Positions 1-11,900 of a stretch of DNA of 64,000 bases are shown one piece after another. A program made the position numbers and the translations under genes. The notes under the pieces were generated by a model. That model saw only the letters and a program-made list of their open reading frames with translations, did not search any database and was not told the DNA's origin. Source of the stretch: Paratinospora sagittata (taxonomy: Eukaryota > Streptophyta > Magnoliopsida > Ranunculales > Menispermaceae); assembly GCA_035771175.1 (NCBI GenBank), contig CM069593.1, positions 40,609,741-40,673,740 on the forward strand, in the 5' to 3' direction. How positions within the stretch are numbered: position 1 is the first letter of the stretch; each line of letters starts with the position of its first letter.

Positions 1-344
1 TATTTTGCTTTTTTAATAGCCATCAAAGCATTTTGCACGAACTGCGTCCACTGTAAATTTTGAAGAGTCCGACGCATATTCCACTTCGGAGTCGGTGTCG
101 TGTCATCACGGACATTGGTCGTCGGAGGGTCGCGGGGTGCGTCGCCGGAGATTTCGACAATCACCGAAGTCGTGTAGGAGGAGAGTGACGAGGGTTTAGG
201 GTTGCTGATTTAAAGTTTTTTTAAAAAAAATTGGTTAGACGCCCCTGTAGTTTTTAAATATTTCCAAACTCCCCCAACGCCTGCCTAGGGGTGCGCCTAG
301 GCGTTTTGGTGAGAAAACGCCTAGGCGACGCCTTAAAATCACTG
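1..344. mobile_element. End of a hAT-like DNA transposon (rest lies left of window)
   Basis: The segment ends at CACTG (340-344). Read on the minus strand it begins CAGTGATTTTAAGGCGTC, followed by several GCCTAGGCG-type subterminal motifs. The copia reverse transcriptase reading frame stops exactly at this point, and a related copia copy at 11,880 continues without interruption, so this is an insertion into copia. The 8 bases after the end (345-352, cttcctac) would be one target duplication copy. The CAGTG terminus and GGCGC-rich subterminal repeats match the end of the element at 13,439-15,469, which has an 8-bp duplication. hAT assignment is inferred; no transposase is visible here. Confidence 0.65.
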
Positions 345-1195
345 CTTCCTACTAGTCTTAGATACATCTCCTTATTAACAATAGGTGTTTTTTCAGCTTC
401 TCCAAGTTTGTGATTAGGATCAATAGGTGTGGTTACTGGTTTGCATGCTAACTTCCCTGTCTCTTTAAGAAGATATGTAATGTACTTCTGTTGAGAAATA
501 AAGATCCCTTGTTTGGAGTGTGCCACTTCAATTCCAAGAAAGTATTTTGATCTTCCTAAATCCTTAATCTCAAATTCTTTGGCCAAACACTGTTTCAGGC
601 TCTGTTTCTCATGCTCATCGTTTCCCATCATAATGATGTCATCTACATATACCAAAAGTGCAGTGACTCCCCCTGAAGCTAAGTGTTTAATGAATAAGGT
701 ATGACCCCCTTGGCTCTGCTTGTATCCCATTTCTTTCATTACTTTGACGAAGCGGCCAAACCATGCTCTTGGAGACTGTTTAAGTCCATACAAGGCCTTC
801 TTCCGTTTGCATACTTTACGAGTGGTTAGGTTGTTCTCAAATCCATGAGGGACTTCCATATAGATCTCTTCCTCTAGATCTCCGTGAAGAAATGCACTTT
901 TCACATCAAATTGTTGCAAGTCCTAGTCGTAGTTGGCTGCCAAAAAGAGTAGTAATCGGACAGTATTCATTTTGGCAACTGGTGCAAATGTCTCCAAATA
1001 GTCCACACCGTATGTCTGAGTGTACACTTTCGCTACCAATCTTGCCTTGTATCTCTCTAATGACCCATCTGCTTTGTATTTAATTGTATAAACCCATTTG
1101 CATCCCACAGATTTCTTCCCGGCAGGCAGATCAGCCAACTCCCATGTTGTATTTTTCTCCAGGCTTCCATTTCCACATTCATAGCTTGTTTCCAA
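345..1195 (-). pseudogene. copia A reverse transcriptase (partial)
   Basis: Two frames (1,195-923 and 919-345) carry the copia RT domain: a [12 protein letters not shown] start, MQQFDVKSAFLHGDLEEEI, the polymerase motif YVDDII, and [21 protein letters not shown] stop between the two frames shows decay. The domain is truncated by the hAT-like insertion at 344 just after the LRLVG motif, so RNase H is missing from this window. In the living family the enzyme copies element RNA into DNA inside cytoplasmic particles. Nothing suggests this copy is active. Confidence 0.85.
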
Positions 1196-1482
1196 TTTTT
1201 ATTAGATAAAGCCTTGGATAATGATGTAAGAGTCTGGATATTGTTCAGGCTGGTAAGGAAACTCTTATAGGTTGGTGAAAACTTCTCAAAGGATACAACA
1301 TGAGATAGTGGATACAAGGGATGTTTAGTGCATTCCCTTGTTCCCTTTCTAATGGCAATGGGAAGATCACTGTCAGGTTCAGAGGCTAAAAGATCATTGT
1401 TAGTTTCAGGAACGAATGAAATTTGTAAGGAGGGTTCAGGATTTGTTACCTCATTTTCAGGGATTGGTTCAGATTCTTGAAC

Positions 1483-3160
1483 TTACATCGGTTCAAGAGC
1501 TGCAGCTTTCTTCCTTAAGTACATTTGTCTAGTCATCCGATCCTTAGGTTCATCATTGGGTACAAAGGGTGTAGGGGATTCAGGTTTGGTTCGGTGGAGG
1601 TTAAAAGGGTCAAAAAAATCAAAAGAGTTATCAAGGGAGTTCCGATCCTTGTTTTCCATGATTGCACTCTCCCCCTGAAGAGAATGAGCGGAGAAATAGG
1701 GCTCATGTTCACTGAAAGTAACATCAGTAGAGACAAAGAATTTCTTGGATGGTGGGTGATAGCACTTATATCCCTTTTGAGTGGAGGAGTACCCTACAAA
1801 GACACACTTGAGAGCTCTGGGATCCAACTTTCCCCTATTAGGGTGATGAACATGAACAAATGATACACATCTAAATATCTTAGGTATAAGATTATTTGAG
1901 ATTTTAGGCTTAGGGTAAAATTGACAGAGTTTTTCTATAGGGCTTTTGAAACTAAGAATTCGAGACGGTATGCGATTAATAAGGTGTGTTGCAGTGAGTG
2001 CAGGTTCCCCCCAATAGGACTTAGGCACATTATTCTAAAATAGGAAGGCACGAGTTGTATCAAGCAGGTGGCCGTTTTTTCTTTCAGCGACGCCATTTTG
2101 TTGAGGGGTGTGAACACAAGATGATTCATGAAGGATCCCCTCGTTTTGTAAGTACGTGGTCAAGGTTTGATTAAAATAATATCGCATTGTCAGAGCGAAA
2201 TCTCTTGATTTTTGCAGCAAACTGGGTTTGTATCATGTTATGGAAGGTGGGGAGGACAAATTGCACATCAGATTTCTGTTTAAGTAAGAATATCCAAGAA
2301 ACTCTAGTGCAATCATCAATAAAGGACACAAACCATCGTGCACCAGAAACATTAGGGATGGGAGAGGGACCCCAAATATCATTATGGATGAGATCAAACG
2401 GATCTGAATTTTTTTCATTACTAATTGAAAATGTAATACGCTTGTGTTTTGTGAACTCACACACTTCACAATGGAAATCTTCAACATCCAAAGACTTAAA
2501 CAAAGAAGGGAACATAGCTTTAATGGTTCGAAAAGAAGGGTGACGAAGACGACGATGATGAAGCCAGATCTTTGCTTTATTAGAGACATATTGCTCGGAG
2601 AGGAAGGAAGTGTTACTCTTGATAGGATGTACTAGTGTCTCAAGATAATAGAGCCCGTCCTGTTCCTTAGCTCGTCCAATCGTCTTCCCCAAATCCTGGT
2701 CCTGAAATACACAGTAAGTAGGATAGAAAATCAAATTACAGCTCAAATCATGGGTCAACTTTTGAACAGAGATAAGATTTGTAGAAAGTTTTGGAACATG
2801 AAGGACATTTCTAATTGTAAGGGTGGGGCTAATATGAGCATCCCCTATACCAGCAACCGTGGTTAATGATCCATCAGCTTTTGCTATTTTCCAACTACTA
2901 GGACAAGGGTTGTAGGTATGGAATATATTGGGGGAGTTGGTCATGTGATCAGTAGCAACATAATCTAAAACCCAAGAGTTAGCAAAGGACGTATATGAGA
3001 CTTGAAATCCAATAGAAATAGGAAATTTACCTGAATGTGCCAATGAACAGGTACCTGAGGGTTTGTCCAGTGTGCTAATCAATGGTTTCAGTCTGTCAAT
3101 GTCATCTTGGTTGAATCCTACAGGCACCGATAATTTTGCAACTGCTTGGTCAGTAGACAC
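1483..3160 (-). pseudogene. copia A protease remnant, GAG-pre-integrase and integrase
   Basis: From 3,160 leftwards: a degenerate aspartic protease site (WVLDYVATDHMT, where DSGA is usual), a pre-integrase zinc finger (HHRRLRHPSF...HCEVCEF), and the integrase core with DIWGP, RSDNA and, after a frame change near 2,170, [13 protein letters not shown] carrying the glutamate of the DDE triad. A final frame (2,028-1,483) holds the integrase C-terminal part, ending in the variable region before RT. Frame breaks near 2,171 and 2,030 and the protease change mark it as non-functional. Confidence 0.85.
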
Positions 3161-3189
3161 ATGTGCTTGTCCATTGGTCTTCTATTGTC

Positions 3190-4010
3190 CTCCTTTGTAA
3201 CCCCATTCTTTATTGGAAGTTGAAGGCTTGCCATGGAGTTTCCAACACTTTTCCCTGGTATGTCTGGGTTTCTGACAATAAGCACATCATAGATTGTCCC
3301 TATTGTCTCGAGGTGGGACCTTTGATGATTCAGTTCGCAGAGTGTTTGTCTTCTGATCATTTCCCCGATTGGCTACCATAGCGGAACCTTTCATCTTCTG
3401 AGGTGTGAGCATAACACTTCTTCTACTTTCTTCAACCTGGATAACAAAGATAGTCTCATTCAGAGTTGGCAACTCTTTGCTGAGAGTTAGAACTCTCACT
3501 TGATCAAACTCTAGATTGAGTCCAGCCAAGAAGTCATAGACCCGATCCTTCTCAATGTAGTTTTTTATAACTACAGCATCTGCAGGGCATTTAGTCTCAA
3601 TACACCTATAATGGTCAAGTTCCTGCCAGAGATTCTTCAATACATTGGCATATTCGGTGGCCGTCATGTTGCCTTGTTTTGTTGCTCCAACTTTCACTTT
3701 GATCTTATATACTTGGGCTGCATCATGGGCCTTAGAGTTTGTCTGATGAACGGCATCCCAAATGTCTTTGGCGGTGGTCAGAAACATGCATGTATCACTA
3801 ATATTTGGCTTCATTGAATTCCATAGCCATGCCATTATAGAAGCATCTTCGTTATCCCATGTTGTAAACTGAGTATCTCCAGGTTTAGGTCCAATGCCTA
3901 AAAGATGACTCAATTTCCCTTTGCCCTTTAAAAAGGTACGTACCAGCTGAGACCACTTCAAGTAATTCTTTCCATTAAGTCTGTATGCTGCCTAAATGTT
4001 TGTAGTTCCC
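3190..4010 (-). pseudogene. copia A gag with CCHC zinc knuckle
   Basis: The frame 3,961-3,287 is a copia gag (UBN2-type) with KWSQLVRTFLKGKGKLSHLLG near its start and WDNEDASIMAWLWNSM. The true start lies upstream in another frame (RLNGKNYLKWSQ), so a frameshift sits near 3,965. Downstream, after another frame change, an intact CX2CX4HX4C knuckle (CAYCQKPRHTREKC) is readable around 3,260-3,300. Gag forms the particle shell and binds element RNA. The breaks make this copy a pseudogene. Confidence 0.8.
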
Positions 4011-4045
4011 CTTTCTCTGTTTTGTCAACTACTTCGTCAGTCTGC

Positions 4046-4818
4046 ACAATTTCTGAAGTGATCGACCTTTTTTTTTTTTTAATAAGGGTTTACAAGAGAA
4101 AAAGAAAGAAGAAAGAAGGAGAAAGAAAGAGATGTGCAGAAGACGAAGACAAAGAAGGAGAACAAGAGGGGAAAGAGAGAGAGGGACGATGAACCAAAGA
4201 AAGAGAGAGAAGAGAGACGGAGAACCAGAGACGTGCAACGTGAACCAACGATGACGGAGAACCAGAGATGCTCGGTGATGGTGATGCTCAGCGAGAGGTG
4301 ACGGAGGTGTGCAGACGATGTTGATGGCGATGGTGATGAACCAGTGGCAGTGGCAGTAACAACGGCGATGAACACCAACGACGGAGATGAAGGCCAGCAA
4401 CGATAGTGGAGCGCACAACAACGAGATTCGAGTCGATGGTTGCAATCGCAAACAGTAGAGGAGCCCACGACGGTAGGTGGTGCAATTCCGGCAATGAAGG
4501 CGAGCAACGATAATTTCAGCAATGAAGGCTGACAAAAAAGATTTTGCCAATGAAGGTCGACGATGTAGCCACAACAGCAACATAACAGCAGCGACAGCGA
4601 CAAAGGAGGGTTTCGAGGCACGACGGCAACGACGAATATGGTGATGAAGTCGCACACACCAAAAATGGCGGAGATGAACACTAATGGAGTGTATGTGATT
4701 TTGGCAATGAAGGCCGACAAAAAAAAAAAACACGTCCGGCAATGAAGGCCGAAAAAACAAAAGATTCTGGCAATAAAAACTGGAAAAAAAAATCTCCTAT
4801 TATTAGAACCTAAATGTT
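4046..4818 (-). other. copia A leader, purine-rich and repetitive, no gene
   Basis: Between the gag start and the primer-binding site lies about 770 bases that are A/G-rich on the plus strand. Degenerate direct repeats of the phrase GGCAATGAAGGCCGACAAA recur between about 4,490 and 4,770. Long minus-strand open frames here are the low-complexity complement (F/S/L/H-rich) and not proteins. The length is unusual for a copia leader. Confidence 0.5.
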
Positions 4819-5046
4819 TGATACCACGCTGTAAAAATAAAATAATGAAAGACACAAAGATGTAACGTGGTTCGGCTCTATGGCCTATTTTCTTATTCAT
4901 CCTGTCTCAATGTGAGAGCATGTATAAATAGATATACAGGGTTGTATACTTTACAAACTTAGTAGATGATATAAATGGAAACTTCTAAAACACTCTTTCT
5001 TGTACATGGAAACACAATCCCATAGATTGCTCTCTTCTCTGCAACA
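4819..5046 (-). repeat. copia A 5' LTR and primer-binding site
   Basis: The LTR (4,830-5,046) on the minus strand starts TGTTGCAGAGAAGAGAG and ends TTTTTACA. The complement of TGGTATCA at 4,819-4,826 is the start of an initiator-methionine tRNA primer site, degenerate after that. The LTR shares the ACGTGGTTCGGCTCTATGG block with the LTRs of copia B. Confidence 0.8.
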
Positions 5047-5133
5047 AGCTTCAACATTTAAGACATCCCAATTTTCCCTTTCATTTATGTTAAGTTTGTT
5101 TAAGAGATGCTTTTGATAAAGATATATCATATC

Positions 5134-6828
5134 TTTGCCGATGTCCTTAGCCGCATGATGACGCAAGCATGCAAAACATCCACTGTTAGAGGCTTCCTTG
5201 TGGGTAAAAGTGAGGTTGGGGTTTCCCATCTTCAATTTGCAGATGACACCCTTTTTCTTCTTCAAGGAGATGAAGACAATGTGGAGAACACAATCACCTT
5301 ACTTCAAACTTTCAATCTCATTTCTAGTCTTAAAGTTAATATGATGAAGAGTCAGTTGGCTAGTATCAACATTGCTCAGAACATGTTGGTGAGGTTGGCC
5401 TCTAAGGTAGGATGCTCCATTGGATCTTGGCCTCTCAATTATCTTGGTCTGCCCTTAGGTGGTAATCCATTGGCCAAATCTTTCTGGAATCCGGTTGTTT
5501 CCAAGAATTCAAGAAGATTGGATGGGTGGAAAAGAGGTTTCTTGTCAAGAGGAGGTAGACTTACCCTTATCAATTCAGTGCTAGCTGCAATTCCTTCTTA
5601 TTACTTGTCTTTGTTCCGCATTCCCAGTGGTGTTGCTAATATTATTGAGAAGAAAATGAAAGTTTTTCTTTGGAAGGGCGTGGATAAGAGTGCTAGTTCC
5701 CATTTGATCAAATGGAATGTTGTCGAAAGACTGTTATGTAAGGGTGGGTTGGCTATTGGGAATATCATTGCTAGAAATAAGGCTCTTTGTGCAAAGTGGA
5801 TTTGGAGAATTCAAACAGAACACCAGTCTTTTTGGGCTTAGGTTATCACTAGCAAATATGGCCCCATTGAACTATGCAGAAGAATTGTTACTACCTTCAG
5901 AAGCCCCTGGAAATTTATTGCCTCGCTCCTCCCTGTTTTTTTCCCTCATATTATTCCAAAATTGGGCAACGGTCAAACCTTTAGATTTTGGGAAGATCGA
6001 TGGATTGGTAACCTTCCCCTTGCTGAACGTTACCCTAGGCTTTATTACCTTCCATCCTTTCATAACTTTCCTATACCCATTTCACCCTTACCCAAGATCC
6101 CTCGGGGAGTATTCTTTGGAATCTTCAATTCCCAAGTACCCTAACTATTGGCCAACAAGTCGAACTAACATCACTATTGTCCCTTATTAGATCCACTCAA
6201 TTCTCTTTAGGCCCAGACCGCTTTTCTTGGGAGCTTCATTCCTCGGGTGCTTTCTTTACTAAATCGTTTTTCCAAGCCTTAATTGATGATGCCAATGTCC
6301 CATTATTCCCTCATGCCCATTTTATTTGGAAAGCTCAAGTCCCTTCCAAAGTTAAAATGTTCGGGTGGATCTTGGCTCATAATAAGCTTAACATGGGCAA
6401 CTCTCTTCAAAAGAGATTACCTCACATCTCTTTGCTCCCTCATTGCTGTTTTCTATGCTTTAAGAATGTAGATAATGCTCATCATGTGTTTTTCAGGTGT
6501 TCTTTTTCCTCTAAGTTATGGGAGGAGTGGCACGCGAGGTTGGGAGATAAATTTTTGGTTCTAACGTCCGTTGATGAGTGTTTCTCAATGGCTAATATTC
6601 GGAGTCTTCAGAGTAAAAGCGTGAACGTGACGAGATTGGCTTCCTTAGCAACGTTATGGATGGTGTTGGTTAGAGCGTAATAGGCGGAGCTTCGAAGGTG
6701 TGGCTAAGAGTGCAGAGACTCTTTGGAATGATACTATTGTTTTGGCTAGTTCTTGGTTTGTGGCTTTCAAGATTAACGAGGATTATCCTATCAACGATTG
6801 GGTTAGGAATTGGGACCTTTGTATCTAG
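5134..6828 (+). pseudogene. LINE ORF2 fragment: RT palm and zf-RVT
   Basis: The first frame (to 5,838) carries the non-LTR RT signature LQFADDTLFLL, then LNYLGLPLGG and the thumb/X region KRGFLSRGGRLTLINSVLA. A second frame (6,177-6,680) carries the zinc-binding zf-RVT domain: FIWKAQVPSKVKMFGWILAH, CCFLC, and HHVFFRC. The last stretch ends RNWDLCI followed by TAG (6,826-6,828). Stops and frameshifts near 5,840, 6,145 and 6,680 break it. The domain order is normal for plant L1. Confidence 0.85.
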
Positions 6829-6989
6829 GTTTGGTTTGTTTTAATTTGTCTTATTTAGTTTTTGGTTTGTAAGTTGTTTGTCTTTTGTGTTTGGGGAAGT
6901 ACCTCTGGTACTCCTATGTTGGACGTTTCTATTTGTTGTTGTAGTTCTTGCATTATAATATATCTGTTTGTTTCTCTTCAAAAAAATAA
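5134..6989 (+). mobile_element. 5'-truncated L1-type LINE with 18-bp target duplication
   Basis: The insertion is bounded by an exact direct repeat, ataaagatatatcatatc, at 5,116-5,133 and 6,990-7,007, and it ends in a short A-rich tail (about 6,980-6,989). It begins inside the RT domain, so most of ORF2 and all of ORF1 were never inserted. Its 3' end shares the phrase AGTACCTCTGGTACTC with the LINE fragment at about 10,334-10,793, so both belong to one family. The clean duplication suggests a fairly recent insertion. Confidence 0.9.
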
Positions 6990-7007
6990 ATAAAGATATA
7001 TCATATC

Positions 7008-8814
7008 AAGCAACAATTTTGGTTGTTGGAATTATAGGCCTTTGAAAAAAAAAAAAGACTAACAAAATAGAAGTAGTACTAAGCTTGAAAGGTTGAGCAT
7101 GAGATATTTTCAATTTCAGAAGCATACATAGATGGGATTTAATTAACATTTTCAATCAAATTGATTCCTAGAACTAGGAGACATCAGCTTTTAGGGAGCA
7201 GCTTGCTGCCCCTATTCTGTCATAATGTTGCCCCTATTTAGACGGCTTTATGGTGCCTCAAGTGTAATTGATAACATAGATATCTCCAATCTAAGTGTTA
7301 CTCCCAGACATTTGACAAACACATATAATTGTTTAAATATTTTTATCTAATAGTATATGTCTACAGCATCATGCAAGGTTGCCGAAAAACATTATAAATG
7401 AATACATCATAATAGCATGAGCTCTATCTAAGTAATGCTTCAAACTACATTTCTAAACTAATTAAAACCTGAAAAGTAAAGTTACCACATGCAATTGAAA
7501 CACAAGTACCATACAGTTTCTCACAGAGAAAATCCCTGGATAAGGTGCTTCTTTTTGTCTAGTGCAAGTTACTTTTATTTTGACATTTTTCTGCAAGACA
7601 AACCAAAGTATTCCAACTTACAGTGACCTTCAAAATCTCTTAACCGAAAATAAACATCTTATAAACTTTATTTAAGAACATACCAAATAATAAATATTAA
7701 TTACTGCAAAATCCATTAAGTCAGTTTTCAGTTATTAGTATTATAGCAAAATATAAATGCGTTGATTGCATGTAAAACCAACCTTTTATAGTTAAAAATA
7801 AACTTAAGTTGAAACTAATTGATAAACGAAAAATTCAAAGTGATGAATGCTCAGCAGAATATTATGAAAACTAAAGAGATATCGTTAATCGCAATCACAA
7901 TAGCCCTGACTTAGTGGGTAGTAAAAACAACAGCATAAAGGCCTTATCCAAACTACTGAGACTACATATGACCATGCAAATCTTTTGTGAATCATTTTAT
8001 TCATAGATTAAAGTCACCTATATGTAGAATGATTACTTCAACCCAAACGAACTAGCCTGTACCCATCTTAATAAATTGAATTTACACCATGTTAATCCTC
8101 GTTGGTGAAGTTATTGCTTACTCTCACACAGCCAAAAATCTTGCAAGTGACTAAATATTTTGACTTATCGATAATGTTTTGCCACTCAACATCCCCATCT
8201 CAGCTGTCCTCATCATATATGTGTGTGTGCGCGCGAGCTGACGTGTGTGTACATACACATACACAAACACCTGCATATCTGTTGTTTCTTTACTATCAAC
8301 AATTATCTTCAAGAAAGTGTAGCTGGTCTTAAACCAAAAACGTAGAAAGCATTTACTACCATGTAACTTTTTAAGTTTTAACTGAACCCATTGAAAGGAT
8401 GGTAGACTGATCAATTTCCTCTAAAACCTCTAATTGAGTACAATAATACATAGTAAGTTCAGAGGCTATCATCATACAATACATTAATTTTGATGCATTC
8501 CAAAGTATGATTGCATAAATTCAAATTATATGATTCGAAATTTCGACATCCAAGAAAATATGAAAAAATGAAAACTAGACATTGAGTAATCTATTGATCA
8601 ATATAAAGAATTGACATAAGATGAAATTTAAGTCAAAAATCCAAAAATGCATATCAAAAGCAGGAAAAGAGCAAAATCTGAACACCATAATAGAAGTATA
8701 TGGAAATCAAGCAAATGGAATAAAGAAATTCAATTAACAAATCCTGCAGGCTTTCTCACATCCATTAAAATTTTCAAATTATAATTTATATAAAATATAT
8801 TTAAAGAGACATAC
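7008..8814. other. ARP intron sequence, no gene seen
   Basis: AT-rich sequence downstream of the last visible ARP exon. It holds a GT/CA-rich stretch around 8,218-8,275. I looked on the minus strand for the next ARP exon and found none, so the following intron extends at least to the insertions at 7,007 and probably beyond the window. Confidence 0.6.
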
Positions 8815-8925
8815 CCGTGAGATAACTGCAGTACCAGAATAACCAAGTTTAGAAACACTGCAAGTCCAGAAGCTATTTTCATAGCCAGCAATAAGACACT
8901 CCTTGATTTTCTCAACATCCTTCTC
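8815..8925 (-). CDS. ARP: ARP exon 6
   Basis: Exactly 37 codons between AACAG and [26 protein letters not shown], then [17 protein letters not shown]. This is the segment that follows QETKLQ in AP endonucleases, ending in the GYSG motif. Intron 5, between it and exon 5, is 10.9 kb and contains the nested transposon stack 9,945-17,054 and the L1 with a solo LTR. Confidence 0.92.
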
Positions 8926-11900
8926 CTGTTATCTTATTAAGTATTCCAATTAGTTTCGTTGTAGAAGTTGGAAAATACCATGTCGGTGTGAAAGTTATAC
9001 AAGGAAAGAAAATCACATTTTGCATCAAATTATCAAAATAAGAACGAGGTGCAACAAGATAATGCTGCATATCTAAGTTATAATTCCCAAAAAGAAATTT
9101 TAAGTAACTTCTTGATTTGAATTCTTTACATTTTCAAAGCAATATGTCAAGCTTGCACAACAGGAAAAAAAGGGCATAGACAACTCATCAATAAAACAAA
9201 TTTAAATATTCAACTCGACAAAGCCTTTTTCCAACTCAAAATAGATACATGGGTCGCATCTTCTATATAACTCATGAAGAGAATCAGTCCATAGATCTAT
9301 CAATCAACATGTGAAAGAGATGAGGTTAGACTGGCGATTCTTGGCCAAACGAGATTACAAAGCCCCGACAAACAAGAATTAAAGGAAGTTCCACTTGATC
9401 AAAGAGATGATGAAAATTATCCTCCTAAAGTTGAATCCAATATTAAGCACTAGTCGGTCCAAACCTTTGGCACGGCATACAAATGGTTCCAACTCTGGTT
9501 GGGAGATAGCGGAAGGGAGATTGTAGTAGAAGAAGCAACAAGACTCGAAGTATCCTCAGTCTCCATTGACCAGGGGATAGTGGCATGGATCCACAACACA
9601 TTTCCAACAGCTCAAAGGAGAAGAGAGATGGGAGATTCAAACATATCCATCAAAGCAAGAACCACTTTACCCTCATGGAAACCTAACCTAATAGGAGATA
9701 TTGCTTCCAGAGAATACCAAAGATCAAAGGAAGTAGGCAACGAGTGATTTATGTTCTTAAAGAAGGCAACTCACAAAGTTGGCTTTGCCTAGAAAATTGT
9801 ATAAAGCACTTTTTTCACAAGTGAACCAGCACAAATCAGCCCACACACAATTCCCGCATAAGCATCAACCTTCTACCAGTAACGAGGAGAGCACATTTCA
9901 AAAAAAAAAAAAAAAAACCCCTTCTACAAGAAGCCCTAAAAACCTAATGTAGCAAAAGCATATTTGAATTAATGGATTCAAAAGACAACTAAAGAAGCTG
10001 AATTTTAATCTCAAAGAGAAAGATAATTGATATATATTGATTCCTAAAACTCGTAATTGGAGCTCTTTATATAAATAACACCATTGAAACAACTTAGAAA
10101 CTTCCTAAAACACTTAAAAATAAGTTTCCTAAGCTACCTATAATATAATGGCAACTTTCTAATACTATTACAACTCTATTTAGACACTTTCTAATCACAT
10201 TAAATAATAAATACAAATTTAGAAACTATCCAAACTACCACTAAAATACAATTCTACCAAAATAGAAATTTTCCTTAGATAAGAAAACTTAACTAGAATA
10301 TAGAAAGAAACTAAAAATTTAACTGGAAAATAGGTTTTTTGTTCCTAGACCGTGTGAAGAATGTTTCCGCCAAGATAACATTCATGGAATGGCAGGTAGA
10401 GGTATGGATATTATGAGGACGGCATCTTGGACCACTCTTTGGATGATTTGGTTGGAAAGAAACCAACATATTTTCAAGGGAGAATTGCGAACTATTCATG
10501 CATTGTGGAATGATATACTATTTATGGCCAATTCTTGGTTATTAGCTTTTAATCTTAATGCGGATTTTTCCATCAATGAGTGGATTAGGAGTTGGGAGTA
10601 TTGTCTAGGAGTGCCTTGATTTTCTGTGTTTTTTGGTGTTTCAGTGTGTTAGTGGCAGTGTTTTTGTTTTCTTTTTGGGCTGTGCTTTTTTTGTTTGCTT
10701 TGTTGAGTACCTCTGGTACTCTCTTGATGTACTTTCTGTTTTGTTTGCATATTAATTCAATGCTTTGTTTACTCTCAAAAAAAAAAAAAAAAATTAAACT
10801 TTTGGAACTTTCCTAAAAGATTATTCCATGTCCTACATCAATCTCTCTTTCTTGAGAAGAACTCATCTCGAGTTTACTTGAGAAAGAGAAACTCCTTGAT
10901 CTTCACACCAAAACAAGGCGAAAAACTTTGACGAAGCATATCCTTTTGCAAGTGATCCCACTATAAATAAGATGCTTCTGTTGTAAAAATAAATAAAAGA
11001 AGAACACAAAAATATAACGTGGTTCGGCTCTATGGCCTACATCCACGGGGGAAGAGGAGGGAATATCTTATTCGTAGTGCTTCAATGGAAGAGCACCGTA
11101 TAAATAAATACAAGGTTGTACACGCGCATAGTAACTTTTACATATTTAGTATATGTTAAATATGGCAACTCCTAACTGGTAACACAATCTCATAGATTTC
11201 TCTCTTCTCCGCAACACTCTCCCTCAAGCTGGTGAATAAAGGTTTATCATTCCCAACTTGGACACACTTGCTTAAAATGTAGTATGGCTTAACCCTTTAA
11301 TGAGCACATCGGCAAGTTGATTATTGGTAGACACATATGGAGTACAAATCAACACACTATCAAGCTTTTCTTTAATGAGGTGTCTATCAATTTCTATATG
11401 CTTGGTTCGATCATGTTGAACTGGGTTATGGGCAATGTTGATTGCAGACTTATTGTCACAATAGAGTCTCATAGGGCCATTCCAACGTATCTTCAAGTCT
11501 TCCAAAATTATCTGCAACCATAATAGCTCACAAACCCCTTGTGCCATTGCTCAGAATTTTGCTTCAGCACTAGATCTAGCCACCACATTCTACTTTTTCC
11601 TTCGCCATGTCACCAAATTCCCACCAAAAAGCGTACAATATCCAGTAGTTAATTTTTCGGTCAACTACTGAACCAGCATAGTCTGCATCCATAGAAGCTT
11701 CGAGTACCACTCCTGTGTTTTTTTAAATAAGATGCCCTATCCTGGAGTCCCTTTAAGATATTGTAAGACACGGTTAGTTGCTTGCAAATGAATATCTTTA
11801 AGATTGTGCATGAACTGACTTATCACACTCACTATATATGCAATATCAGGTCTTGTGTGAGAAAGATAGATGAGTCTCCCTACTAGTCTTTGATACATCT

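Larger units (their letters stand above)
345..5046 (-). mobile_element. Ty1/copia retrotransposon A, decayed, 3' part outside window
   Basis: Minus-strand order from right to left is LTR (4,830-5,046), primer-binding site, leader, gag with zinc knuckle, protease, integrase, reverse transcriptase. That order (integrase before RT) defines copia. The 3' LTR and RNase H lie beyond the hAT-like element at 1-344. The reading frame is broken in several places, so the copy is dead. It belongs to the same family as copia B (10,979-15,537): RT and LTR are closely similar. It lies in the last visible intron region of the ARP gene. Confidence 0.85.

Noticed and set aside
4029..4900. Two long minus-strand open frames (243 and 273 codons)
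   Set aside because: They are F/S/L/H-rich complements of a purine-rich, repetitive copia leader, and the two frames overlap each other; no family motif.
7008..8814. Search for ARP exon 7 and later catalytic motifs
   Set aside because: No minus-strand stretch encodes the expected AP endonuclease motifs; the remaining exons are inferred to lie outside the window.
9899..9917. Poly(A) run as a LINE or SINE tail
   Set aside because: No recognisable retroposon body or target duplication was found upstream, so no element was called.
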